64,000 nucleotides of DNA, taken from Cryptomeria japonica. Lineage: Eukaryota > Streptophyta > Pinopsida > Cupressales > Cupressaceae. A program made the translations under genes and the position numbers. Position 1 is the first letter of the stretch. Each line of letters starts with the position of its first letter. The notes beneath the pieces were generated by a model, which had not been told where the DNA came from, ran no database searches, and saw nothing but the letters and a program-made list of their open reading frames with translations. This document shows, piece by piece, positions 35,940-47,499 of this stretch. The DNA lies in the NCBI RefSeq assembly GCF_030272615.1, contig NC_081412.1, positions 548,730,488 through 548,794,487 of the forward strand, written 5' to 3'.

Positions 35940-36665
35940 TATGTTAGAATTTTCACACTATACTAAAATCCAGTGCACAAGTTTTATTCTTCTTTTATCC
36001 TCTTTACAATGGGGTATACATGACGCATTTGAGAGAACACTATTTTGTAATTGCACATTTTCTTCTTTCAACTTTTTAATTTCATGTTTATGAAAACTAT
36101 TTTTCTTTCTAACTTTCTTCAATTCCTTTTGAAGAGTATCATTCTCACATGAATTTTCTTAGATATCCTTTCTCAAATCCATTAAGTTTCTATCAATTAT
36201 GAATAAGACCTTTTAAGTTTCACCAATTCATCCTTCAAAAAATCATTTTTGCCGGTTAAACTTGCATTTTCTTTCTTGAAATTTTAACTATTTTTTCCCA
36301 TTGACACAAATAAATTAAACTCATCTTTCTTATACACCTCCAATTGCATGATCCTTCAAATGTTAACTTTGGAGTGGTTTCTATTAACATGCAACGACCC
36401 TTCATGTTCAGACTCAACAATCTCTCCTTCCTTATTTCTATGCCTCTCCTTGCAGTTGCTAACCTCTTTAATTTCTTTATCCTTTTAATTTCAACACTTT
36501 TCCTAGGATCAATGCTTCACATGCCTTTCTTTCCTTCTATAATCAATGCCTAACACACTATGCTACATTCTTCAACTTTACTTATCTTCAAACTGCACAC
36601 TCACAATCTCACAAACTCTTCTTTAGCATGAAGACTTCCTTTGATCTTCTCACTCTAATATCAAT
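35940..36665 (-). mobile_element. Relic of a second coiled-coil LTR element of the same family
   Basis: On the minus strand from about 36296, beginning MGK, there is a Lys/Glu/Asn-rich coiled-coil segment resembling 34252-34004 (shared phrases around KKENASL and DELVKLK). A primer-binding-site-like word, TTGATATTAGAG, lies at about 36655 on the minus strand, in the same relative place as in the intact-ended relative. I cannot define LTRs. It is an older, truncated and broken fossil. Confidence 0.5.
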
Positions 36666-36814
36666 TATAACAATTGATGTATATTTTTAATTTCTACACA
36701 ACATAATTAGCATTCTATTGTAGTTAGCTATTCACATAATTAACATATAAATTTATAAATTTCATTGTCTTCATTGTTTAAATAAATATACAGCATAAGT
36801 TGGCCAATATAGTT

Positions 36815-36950
36815 TGAATTGGCTTAGTGGTGTAGAATCTAGAGAGGTTACAATCTCAAATTTCATAGGGAGTAAGGTATGTATACCTCGTCTTGTAGCA
36901 CAATTAGATGCCTCCCACAAAGAATATAAAGTATTATAAAAGAACCTTTC
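36815..36950 (+). mobile_element. Possible tRNA-derived SINE
   Basis: TGGCTTAGTGG resembles a pol III A box and GGTTACAATCTC, 26 bp further on, resembles a B box (GGTTCRANYCC). The A/B spacing and order fit a tRNA-related head. The corresponding place in the gene A block (about 16715) lacks it. The tail is not clear. Confidence 0.4.
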
Positions 36951-36959
36951 TTTCTCTCT

Positions 36960-37172
36960 TTTCTATTCTTGTTTGTAAACATGTCAGGTTTTCTTGACAG
37001 CTCTATAGCAGCTTGGTAGAAAAATATTCTATCACTCTAGACAAAATAAGGTTTAATATAATTTATAACATTTTTCTATTCTTGTTTCTAAACTTCTCGT
37101 TTTCTTGACAGCTCGGTAGAAGAATATTCCGTCACTGTAGATAAAATAAGATTTAATATAAATTATAACATA
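36960..37172. repeat. Degenerate tandem repeat, about 110 bp x 2
   Basis: TTCTATTCTTGTTT...TTTATAACATT at about 36961-37073 is followed by a second copy at about 37074-37172. They share the TTTTCTTGACAGCTC and ATATTC[TC][AG]TCACT phrases. It is part of the shared block next to the inverted ABCB relic. Confidence 0.65.
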
Positions 37173-37519
37173 CGGGGTCGATAAGTTTCAATAAAAACTG
37201 GACTGAACTAAAGCAGGTTCGGCGAAAGAATATACAACCGTTTTGTTCGAGGCAAGAAAACCACAAGAAAGAAGTATAATTAGAAGCATGCTTCGGATTC
37301 ACCGAATGAATTTGTTGTACATTCCAAATCCAACGAGAACAACGTGACGACAAAAACGAAGAAAAGCTTGCTCTAAATTCAATTCATCTACCAATTCTTA
37401 TAGCAAGGCGAGTTCCAAAAGAGATGAAAAGGAAATTAAAAAAAATCATGATATAGATATCATAGTAATGAAGTGAATTAGAGAAATGGAAATGGGTTCC
37501 AAATCTGATAAATTTGAAT
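37173..37519. other. Shared-block sequence before the relic
   Basis: Contains the phrases GGCGAAAGAATAT and ACCACAAGAAA found near 16981-17030. It may include unrecognised 5' pieces of the ABCB relic. No clear exon is seen. Confidence 0.4.
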
Positions 37520-38290
37520 TGTGGAAATATGCTGGAATCCTATTCAGGAAAGGCAGTTCTAACATTGGCGATACCATGTCCTTGATTTTCAATATACTTT
37601 CCGGAGTAGTGTAAGATCTTCTCAACTTCTTCTTATAAGTGATATTTTGATCTTCCTCAGTTTTTCTTTATTTCTTTGGGTTCTTCTGATTTGCTGTTCT
37701 ATGAGTAAAATTATCTTAAATTCCCATGCATTGAGTTTTTAATTTGGCCAAGTAATAAATGAGCTTAATACCAATAATTGTTTGTAAATGTTTTGGTTGA
37801 ATTTCAGATTGATAGGGTACGTGGTATCAAGCCTAACCTTCATAGTAAAGGGAGGGTCTGCTTATGACAAAACAATGGAGATCATTATTAGGACACCAAT
37901 CTTAAAAGGCAATTTGATTGATGGACCTGAAACAGATCTACTGGAAGGCAACATCGAGTTAATAATGTTAACTTCAGCTGTCCTTCACGTCCTGATGTCA
38001 TTGTTTTAAATGTTTTTTAGTTTGCTATACCTGCAAGAAAAGCACTAGCTCTCTCGTTGGTGGCAGTGAATTCAGTCAAAGCATCTAATCTGGTTCCAAA
38101 ATCGTATTATTGTAAGATCGATAATTTTTCTGTTATGTAGACAGAAAAACTGCAGAATAGATATGGAATAGTTGCTGGACTCAACAGAAGCACTACAACC
38201 ATTGTCTCCCACTATAATATAACATAGATGTTATCGTGTGCAGCAGTGTTTTTTAAGAGCCAGAATAGCTACAGCCAATCTAGGCAAGGT
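37520..38290 (+). pseudogene. ABCB exon 5-6 relic, inverted, downstream of gene B
   Basis: The plus strand holds the 3' end of an exon 5 (YAGILFRKGSSNIGDTM..., to 37610), a GT donor at 37611, a 197-bp intron ending TTTCAG at 37807, and exon 6 from 37808 ([20 protein letters not shown]...). Frame and similarity decay after about 37960. The P-loop area near 38025-38070 survives only as ARKALALS-like traces, followed by about 220 bp of unrelated sequence before the end near 38290. The intron resembles gene B's intron 5 (196 bp) along its length, so this is a DNA-level duplicate and not a retrocopy. It is opposite to gene B and lacks the other exons. Confidence 0.85.
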
Positions 38291-38985
38291 ACAATTTATT
38301 CACTCTTATATGTATCTAAGGGCCCATAACCCATTCTTTTTCGATTTTAACTAGATCTCCATGTTACTTCTATCATTTTGATAGATGAATTGTTGCTATT
38401 TTAATATTTAAAAAAAAATTAATGTCTTTCAAACATTTAAATAATCATAAAGAACATGTCCTTGTCATATTGTCATCTTAATTTTTTTTAAATGTATAAA
38501 TAACTTAAAAAATAAAAATTAAAGGTATTTTTAATTAATTAAAAATATTCTAATTATATTTATTACTTTATGTTCTTAATATGGTTTTAAATAAAAAATT
38601 AAACTATAAAAAATTATTAATTATTTTTTTTACTAGTAGATTCCTCTCTATGCGGGGTGGTTGTATTTTGATTTTTAGTCAGCTTTAAGAATTATTTTCT
38701 CAAAAAGTTATTAGTACCTCTGCAAGATGCATAATAGTCATCTTTAGATGATATTTTCTTGAAGTATATTTTCATTATAAATGATATTTTAATAGTCATG
38801 TTTTGATTCCAATGTCTCACTTTTCATATTTTATATATTGGATTTTGCATATATATAGATGTCTCATTCTTTTCTCTTTTTTTTAGGCAAAGCACACAAT
38901 GCACTTATATTATAGATGCCTTATTCTTGGTTGTTTACAAAAGTATTATTTTTCTATCTATACTCCTCACACATTTTATTCTTCT
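38291..38985. other. Shared downstream block, non-coding
   Basis: AT-rich sequence with patches matching 17150-18000. The match to the other block ends near CACACATTTTATTC (about 38985) and resumes at about 46190, which defines a 7.2 kb insertion. Confidence 0.5.
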
Positions 38986-40655
38986 ATAAGAAATAATATA
39001 CAAAGGTACAAATACTACAACGACATAACAATTGTAATATCAGTGTTACAACAACAAGAAATTAATAAATTGACATAACCCTAAACAACTACAGTTGCTA
39101 CTAAACATAGCTTTAGAATAAAATAGTAGAAACCAAACACAATTTCTTAATAGTTGATATTAAAGATAATGTTTAAATATAACATCAGAAACTAGACATA
39201 GTTTCTTAATAGTTGTTTTTATTGCCACCACAAAAATAATATCCATGTGGAAAATATAGAGTAGTGACTTCTAGTAGAAGGATAAAGTTGAAAACAAGTT
39301 ACTAGGATAAAAGATCTTGAAAAGTGTACTTAGAGCACTTCTTGAGCTTCCAAATGAACAAGAAAAAATATGCAAGTCAATAGAAGAACCCATCTTGTTT
39401 TGCATTTATGTCACTTGTTGAAGAGGCATGAAGAGAAGCACATAAGTTGGAGCACATTGTAGTTCTCTGAATTTTGTCTTGTAGTTGTGCATGTGAATAT
39501 TTTTACCTTATAGTTAGATATATCATCATGAAAAGAGGATACTATATTTAATGTGGAAAATTGATTTAGGGTTTGCAACATAGAAGGGAGAAACCACTAA
39601 ATATTTTCACTTAGGCCCATTACATTCAAAAGAGGAAGGAAATCCAGTAGATTCAATCACAAATCATATAAGGACTGGATACTAAATGGATTGAATTAAT
39701 TTTGATTTCCTCTATTGTGAGTTGAAATGCTGAAATAAGATTAAGTGCTGAAAAAAGTGGGTAAATATGCGGAAATAGTGAGCCGTGGTCGTCAAATTTT
39801 TGCACGCACCTAGATCTAAGCAGTATATGTAGATTCAGATCCAATCCCTAGAAAAACTCCAAAAATGTTGAGATCATGGTGGTGGTCGCCTTGGTCCTCC
39901 TACTTTCTTGCATGCCAAAGAGAGTTGATTTGTCTCTACAAATAATGCCTAGATTTTGAATGGTATAGATTTGTACATGTTTCCTACACACAGAAGGAGA
40001 GAGAAATAGGTTGGGAATAGGGGTTTTTCTAAGTCAAACCCCAGTTTGGAATCAACCTTCAATGAAATATTGAAAATATTGAAACAAAATGATGAGAAGG
40101 TATACCTCAGATCTGTAATGAATGATAATGATGCTTTTCTTATTGAATGTAATCCCATATGTTGTATGAAATGTCATGAACATGACAAAACCCTAATAAC
40201 ACACACATGCTTGCATAGGAAGGATGTAGAGTTTCTCCATAATAGATAGATGAAGAATATGCAACCTTGAAGACCTCTAGAAATGCTTGATGATGAGTAC
40301 TTAAATACTTATATGCTTTATTTCTTGATTATAGTGCTCCCAATATCTTTCTTGTTATCCCTATATATCCAAATGAGAATAACTACAAGATGAAATGAGG
40401 AGAATGAAATTAGGGAATACCAAATTTTGAATTTCCATCACTAGTACCTTATTTTTGTAGCTTAAGTCAAAGCAATGTTTTAGTTGCAGCTACAATTTTC
40501 ATGTGAAGCTTAAGGAGTCGCATAGGCCCCTAAACACATGAATTCCTTTCTTGAAGAGACATTTCTCTTTGATTCAAGGAATATTTTCCAAAGGAGACTT
40601 ATTCAATTGAGTTAGTCTATTCCACCATATTGAAGAAGTTGTAGAATTTAACTCA
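38986..40655. other. Unidentified segment of the block-B insertion
   Basis: No counterpart in the gene A block. I see no protein domain on either strand. Open frames of up to 69 codons (39949-40249) have no recognisable features. It could be a decayed 3' part of the neighbouring LINE or an unrelated element. Confidence 0.35.
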
Positions 40656-41302
40656 TGGTTGTAAGATTGATCATGCCCCTCTGCTAAGATCTAGATCCTG
40701 CAAAGGCATATCCCATCTCGGTTCCGCATACAATTGAGTCGAGACCATACGTAAAGGTGACACCCACTTATCCAGTTGATTTAAATGAAGCATCCTCACT
40801 AGTTTGAGAGCCAGAACCTTATATGGATTGAGTTGAAGTTCCACCAAATCTGGATCCCGTTCCAGGTAACCGAGCATCAATAGTAGCGAAGAAAGCAAAG
40901 GTGTCTAAAGCAGCAGCCGCATTTTATCCCATTGATCCAGAGTGAGAAAGAGATCCAATAGCCACAGTGGGAGAAGCAATGGAGTAAGCACTAGAGTAAG
41001 CAGATGCTAGATATGCTCCTACTGGTGGTGACCCTAGAATCGACTCTGAAATGGGCTTTCGAATTGGTTCAAATGCAGACGCCTCTCGGTTTATTTAGGC
41101 AAAAAAGTAGAGGCCAGGGAGTAGTAGATAGGATAAGGGCCCCCACAGGGTACGAGCTCCTATCCATGTGGGAATGGCTCAGACGTCGAGCCCCTACAAC
41201 CCTCGCCTCTTCAATCAATCGGTGGGAAGGGGTCCTGGGGATACAAATGTTTCGGTGGCTTGAAGGGATTCTATCGTCTTGGTAGTAAACCCTAGATATC
41301 CC
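40656..41302 (-). other. GC-richer segment, probably organellar DNA
   Basis: This stretch is noticeably richer in G and C (words such as GGTTCCGCATAC, CTCCCTGGCC, GGGGCCCTTATCC read on either strand) than the AT-rich flanks. It abuts a plastid psaA fragment without a gap. I could not identify a gene. Mitochondrial or plastid intergenic DNA carried in with the psaA piece is the likeliest source. Confidence 0.4.
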
Positions 41303-41840
<538 letters not shown>

Positions 41841-41849
41841 AACTAGCTA

Positions 41850-43400
41850 CCAAGCCTTCCAAGAATAATTGAAAGGGGTTGAACTATGTAGTTTAAAAAA
41901 TGGAGCTAAAAGGATCTTATCATTCCATTGAATTGTACTCTGGTAATTTATAGCTATGGCTATTTAAATTTAGTATATAATTAGAATATTCCAAGTAGCA
42001 TTCCCTTCCAAGGATCTTCTAGCCCATTTGGCTGAAAGGCAAACCCCTTGTGTGTAAGAATTGAAATGATACCCAAAAATACCCCATTATTTGCAAGGAT
42101 ACAATAATCTCATGAGGTAACATGTGTGACTCTTTTATTTCTTTATTTAGACCAAATAAAGTTATAGATGAGATGGATAAGATCATTATAACAAGATTTA
42201 GAAGGTATCCAACATGAAGAGATATATGTACATGAATTGATAAAGTGATTTTATTAGCTACCTCTATATGTCCAACTGTGGATAAATAATAGTTTGTCCA
42301 AGCCAATAGTTTGGATTTTAATTTAATTAAGAACTATCTCCACATATCTTTCAAGGAAACCCCAATTCCAAAGGGTACACCAAGGTATCTCGTAATGTCT
42401 CCATATTTGATCTCCTTCCATTTATTTGGAATCCATGGAGGATTAGGGCTTGGACATGTGGTCTATAATTTAATTTTGTGTTAAGAAAGATGAGAACCTA
42501 AAATAGTATAATTGTAGTCAAGGATATCCCTTGAAATTATTTATAGCCTTAGCTAAGTTTTGTAAATAATACATACTATCATCAACAAAGTGGGAAAAAA
42601 GGGTTGTAATATTTTTTGGGAGGGAGATGCCATGAATGAGGATATTTGATTGATCATATTGAAAGAGATATTTGAGGGAACAAACATTAAGGATATAAAG
42701 GAAAGGAGCAAGAGCAAAGTCTAAGTGAATTCACTTTTGCAAGGGGAATTGTGGGGAGAGGGGATCCATTAATAACCAATCTAGAATTTTCTTCCATGAA
42801 CAACATTTGAACATGGGAAAAAATATTACGACCAAATCCCAACCATTGAAGAATTTAGAATATAAATGGACATCTTATGGAATCATAGGCTTTATGAAAT
42901 TTTATTTTGATGATTAAGACATCTTGAGGTATTTTTTGAATCCACTCAGTAGTTTCCCAAGCTAGCACCAGGTTGTCCAAAATAAATCTAACTCCAAGGA
43001 AACTATTTTCCTTATACCTAATAATCTGTTGGGTGATAGATTTAATTCTTTTGGCTGAGGCTTTAGCTATTATATCATAACTAGTATTAAGAAATGCTAT
43101 CGACCATCTTGATCATTCATAGTATTTTCTTGTTTTCCTTTGGGGATAAAGTTAATAAGACATTGATTTACAATAGGTCTTAAGAACCTCGTTTCAATAT
43201 CGTCAAGATAAACATTGTATAAGTCCTCCCATATGTAAGGCCAAAGTGCATGGTAAAACTCAAAAAGAAGGGAATCAAACCTTGATTTTTCTCTTAAGCC
43301 AATTTTTACATAGCCTCTTCAATTTATTTCAACTTTAGAAAGATAGTGATCTTGAAATATCTTGTATTCAAGTTATATTCTATGAGGAATACAACAAGAT
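41850..43400 (-). pseudogene. LINE reverse transcriptase remnant
   Basis: Motifs visible on the minus strand: FYHALWPYIWEDLYN near 43280, NFIPKGKQENTMNDQDGRSI then LLNTSYDIIAKASAKRIKSI near 43120, FILDNLVLAWETTEWI near 42960, FHKAYDSI near 42890, and an FVDD-type catalytic box (HFVDDSMYYLQNL) near 42580. The C-terminal extension has WTNYYLSTVGHIEVANKI (42306 onward). The first catalytic Asp position (..KAYD) and FVDD survive but frames are interrupted throughout. Confidence 0.75.
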
Positions 43401-44099
43401 ATATTTTTTTGCCAAAATATGGATTAAGGGGTCATTTCTTGGTTCATCTCTGAAGAGATGTTTATAATGTTCATCAATATTTTCATGATTTTATTGCAGG
43501 TAGTTTGTGGTATTCCATCAACAAATTTGATCATAAACAAATGTTACTTATTGTGTTTTTTATTAGGGTATTGGAAGAAAATTTAAGTGATCTCATCTCC
43601 ATTTTCCATGCATTGCAAATGGGCCCTCAATTAAGATCCTTTTCTTTTATATGCTACCAATTTCTAGAGAAGTATTTTAGTATGAGAAACTAATATTTGT
43701 ATATGAATTTTGTACAAATTGTTGTCTAGATATTTAATAAGTTGATAAACATTCCCATTAAGATATCTATCTATTATCGTATGCTTAGCTCCAACTCTCC
43801 TACCATAGTCTCAAATGAGAGGAACAAAGTCAGATATTGTTCTTTTCCACTAGCTTATCCATCTATCATTCTATGGTTTAGGTTCATATTTCCAAATAGC
43901 ATGAAGACAACTAATACAATCTTTATTTAATAGAGATATATTTGATTTGTACATAATATCATTAGGGAGAGATGCATCACTATCAAGAAAAAGAGTGGTA
44001 AATATGGTAGATGATCCAAAAAAATTGTTTCCAATTAAAAATGGACAAAGTGCCTTGAAATGTAAAGGATGGCAAGAATTTTTAGTGAGATTTGGAATC

Positions 44100-44750
44100 T
44101 ACCTAGGTAATACATCTCCCACGAAAATCCTTCATGATATTTTCTCCATGTAAACTAGTGGGACCTATGAGAATCTATTTTTCCAATGATTTTATCATGC
44201 TCTTGTAAGAGTTAGAAGCATGGGTCTAGGATTCAAAATTAGCTTGTAATAGTTGATATTGGTTGTCCCAACTATAGTCAATCGATGTTCTATCATGTTA
44301 AAATATCGCTGAAGGGCCTACTTAGTAGTATCCAATTGAGTATGCATCCATTCCCATAAAATAGGTCTTTTGGAGAGCTTTGGGAGAATAAATGGAGTAG
44401 AAACCAATAATCACACATTGGTAGATGATAGTGGCCCAAATGCAATTATTATCAGGGTTAGATCTAAAAGTAACTAGTGATTTAACATGATATAGAGCAA
44501 GAAACAACACTACCCCTATCGAAGCCCTTAGAATAATTAGTATGGAGGAAGTGGGCCACTTTAAATATGCATGGAAGTGATGCATCAAGATGGGTGAGAC
44601 TAATTTTCACTTCTTGAAGCATAATGACATATTTGTGATTGCTAAAGATGGATTGTTTAGCATGATATTCGAGTGATGGGATAGATAAATGCCTCACAAT
44701 CTATAATTGAGGTTGGTGGTTAATTGGGAGTCAAGGATTTCTTTTTTGGG
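44100..44750 (-). pseudogene. LINE endonuclease remnant
   Basis: The minus strand shows IFSNHKYVIMLQEVKISLTH, corresponding to the catalytic QE motif of AP-like endonucleases (VIMLQEVK). It is followed by HFLHTNYSKGFDRG and, in another frame, SNPDNNCIWATIIY and YSIYSPKAL (the CSIYAP-like strand). This domain nicks target DNA in active L1. At least one frameshift separates the two halves. Confidence 0.68.
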
Positions 44751-45099
44751 GGGAGAGTATTAAACTAGTTTATTAAAATTAGAGAAGTGGAGTGTCCAAG
44801 GGTCCATGCAGTCAAGATCTCTCCCTAGAAGCGAATCTTGAATGTGGTCTCATATAACTTGAAGGAGGAGTAGCCATAGGGATAATAGGCTATTTAAATG
44901 AGCTCATAGGTCTTGAAGGTCGAGATATCAATGCTAAAGAGGGCTAAGGATGAATAGTTAGTGTGAAATAGTCTTTTCTATTTCATGTCTTTCCTAAAAA
45001 AAACACATCTTTAAAGGATGCATTATTGATTAATGTGTGAGTGAAGAGGAAGGGTTATATAGAGCCTCAAGTTGGGAGGGGCATGGAGGAGGAGGTTTC

Positions 45100-45860
45100 T
45101 AGAAGGTTGAAGAGGAAGAATTCTAAGGGCATCATCCTACAAATGCTTGGAGAGGATGAGATTTAAAGTGCAGGAGTAGGTGAGGGTCAATATTTGTGTT
45201 GAAAGAATCCCTAATGAGGTGACCTTCCCTACAATAATAGAAATAAGGATTAGTTTTATTAAGATACATGATTGACTAGGTGAACTCAAATCTAGGTCCA
45301 AGAAGCTTGATGGAGTCAGGGAGAGGTTGGGTTAAAGTCTATTTCCACACATGCCATGGCACACACTTCCAGGATATCTCATTTATCTAAATCAGGCTCA
45401 CACTAATTAATCATCCTCAATTAGGAAGCAATATTGTGTAGAAAAGGTCTAAAAGGAAGGTTGAGGAGGGGCAATTCCACCCACATATGATATTTTGATT
45501 TATAAATATCTTCTTGATGGAAATCAATATCCCAAGCTTGGAGGTAGAATGCCTAACCACAATTTATCAAAGACTCATAATGTAGGGTTATTATAATGTG
45601 ATATGGGTTCATGAAGATGTAGACTACATAACATATACTTAAGCAAATAAATGATTATATTATCCTACCCTTCCATTCTAAGTTTATATGGTTCCATTTG
45701 AGAAAATATTGTTTAGTTGGAATGCCCTTGAGAATAAAGAGAATAATGGTTCTTGATTTGTAATTTTCTATTATATCCATAATATCATCTAGAATTTTAA
45801 ATGAGATAGTCTAACCTCTAGATGATTTTGTTAATTGGAGAGACACTATATTACTTGGTT
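45100..45860 (-). pseudogene. LINE ORF1 remnant (DUF4283-like, zinc-knuckle trace)
   Basis: Recognisable phrases are LDDIMDIIENYKSRTIILF, a Trp-rich stretch with LQAWDIDFHQED, and YHMWVELPLLNLPF, which matches the WV.LP.LP pattern of DUF4283 in plant LINE and zinc-knuckle proteins. A CYYCREGHLI-like knuckle trace follows near 45210. There are several in-frame stops. ORF1 proteins bind LINE RNA. Confidence 0.6.
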
Positions 45861-46189
45861 CTAGTACTGAAGTTTGTTGAATGTTTGATAGGATATGCAT
45901 CGACATCTGGGCTCAACAACAAGATAATCTAAGGTTGTAGAATTGGGTTGAGGGTGGACCAGATACTTTATAGCCAAATGTGTAGATCTCTTCCATCTTT
46001 TCTTTTTACCTTGATTTTTTCATCATTAAAACAAAATGTGGGTTGGGTGATGACTACAAGCCAGTAGAAGTTGGATTTAAAGCTTGACCATCCTTAGTTC
46101 TTTTCATCATAAATTAAAGATCACCACAAAAAATATAGGGATTCAGGGTGCCCATTGTGATTAGGGTAACACTATTCCTTTTTCTGTCA

Positions 46190-47499
46190 TTTTTTGGTTT
46201 TGATGATTGATAATAGTAAATAAATAACTTCCTACACCATTTTTATGATTAATTCTTGGCTACAATCACATAGTAAAGATACAATAATTTTGGTTGATTT
46301 GACACCCTTGTACCTTCAACATCCCTCTTGAAATTTAAATATACTTGTCTTTTGAAAACAAAAGGGTAACTAGATATTTTCTCTAGTGGTGCCCTTGAAT
46401 GTTTCAAATCTACCATATTGTAAACAATATCATAACAAAGGACCTCTTTGTTCTTCATGCAAAATATCATTTGGTTGAATTATATATTATTTAAGGAGAC
46501 TTCTTTAAATCTTATGGTTGTCTACATTACTAGTTTCAAATATTGGATTTACTACTCTTTTTGGATAATATATAATTTTATTATTTATTATATTTTTAAT
46601 TTCCTTTCTATTATATTTAAATTTATCACTATTAATTTATCACATTTGCATAATTAGATGCTCAAGATTTTGATTAATACTATTTTACATTTTATTCCAT
46701 AATAATAATAATAATCTATAAATCAGATTGTTATAACTTGTAGCACTTAAATAGCTTAGTCTAGATGCGCTTAGGCTTAATATGCATGTGTAAACACACA
46801 TACACATATGCCTTAGCCCTAAAACTATAGAGACTAAGTGCACACATTCTCCAAACTTCCTCAATTGACTATCTATGAAAACAACATACTAGTAATAGCA
46901 ATTTAACTTGAAGGCAACCTCCCAAGTAGTCGGACTATTCGTTTTTATCCCCCAACATAGGTTGTACATAGGATCATTTTGCAAGACTCAAACACACAAT
47001 TGGTTTGTTCTTTAGTTATGATATCTCTAATTCTTCCTTGTACTAATAGCTATATATCTATGATTATTTTCTTCTAAATATAATGTTACATTCACATAAT
47101 CTAATATTTTTCATTTTACATATACAATGGATAAACTAACAGTTAATAGTATCTTGTTATTTCAATCATTGTATTCTTTTTCACTTCTTCACACATGAAA
47201 TTTTAGATTAACCATTTTTATTATATCATTTAAAATTTATAATTTATCTAATATTTTTAACAACTTATTATCAATCTAAAATTAAATTTAATTTGTTTTA
47301 AATTTGATTTCAAATTTTCTCTATATAAATATTTTGCAAATTTTAATTAACCTACACTTAAGTAGACTAAAAATATGAAATAAAATATTTCTAACACAAT
47401 GGTAATAAAATCCATTGGTATAGATCCTCCTGAAACAGGTGCTAATAAGTAATACATTATTATCATTCACTATATAATCTTTAACCCCAAAGTGACAAG
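46190..47499. other. 3' flank of gene B, shared with gene A
   Basis: Resumes similarity to 18005-19771 (for example GGTTTTGATGATTGAT and CACACATACACATA). It is expected to include the gene B terminator and 3' UTR at the right. No other gene is seen. Confidence 0.55.

Larger units (their letters stand above)
41850..46165 (-). mobile_element. Degraded plant L1-type LINE
   Basis: Read on the minus strand the order is ORF1-like DUF4283 region (about 45850-45100), EEP endonuclease (about 44750-44100), reverse transcriptase (about 43350-42340) and C-terminal RT extension (42306-41850). This is the canonical L1 order. Frames are broken by many stops and shifts, so it is inactive. The 3' end, expected at low coordinates, is not visible because psaA sequence begins at about 41840. 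Either organellar DNA integrated within the LINE or the LINE was truncated at that junction. The whole is part of the 7.2 kb insertion absent from the gene A block. Confidence 0.78.
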
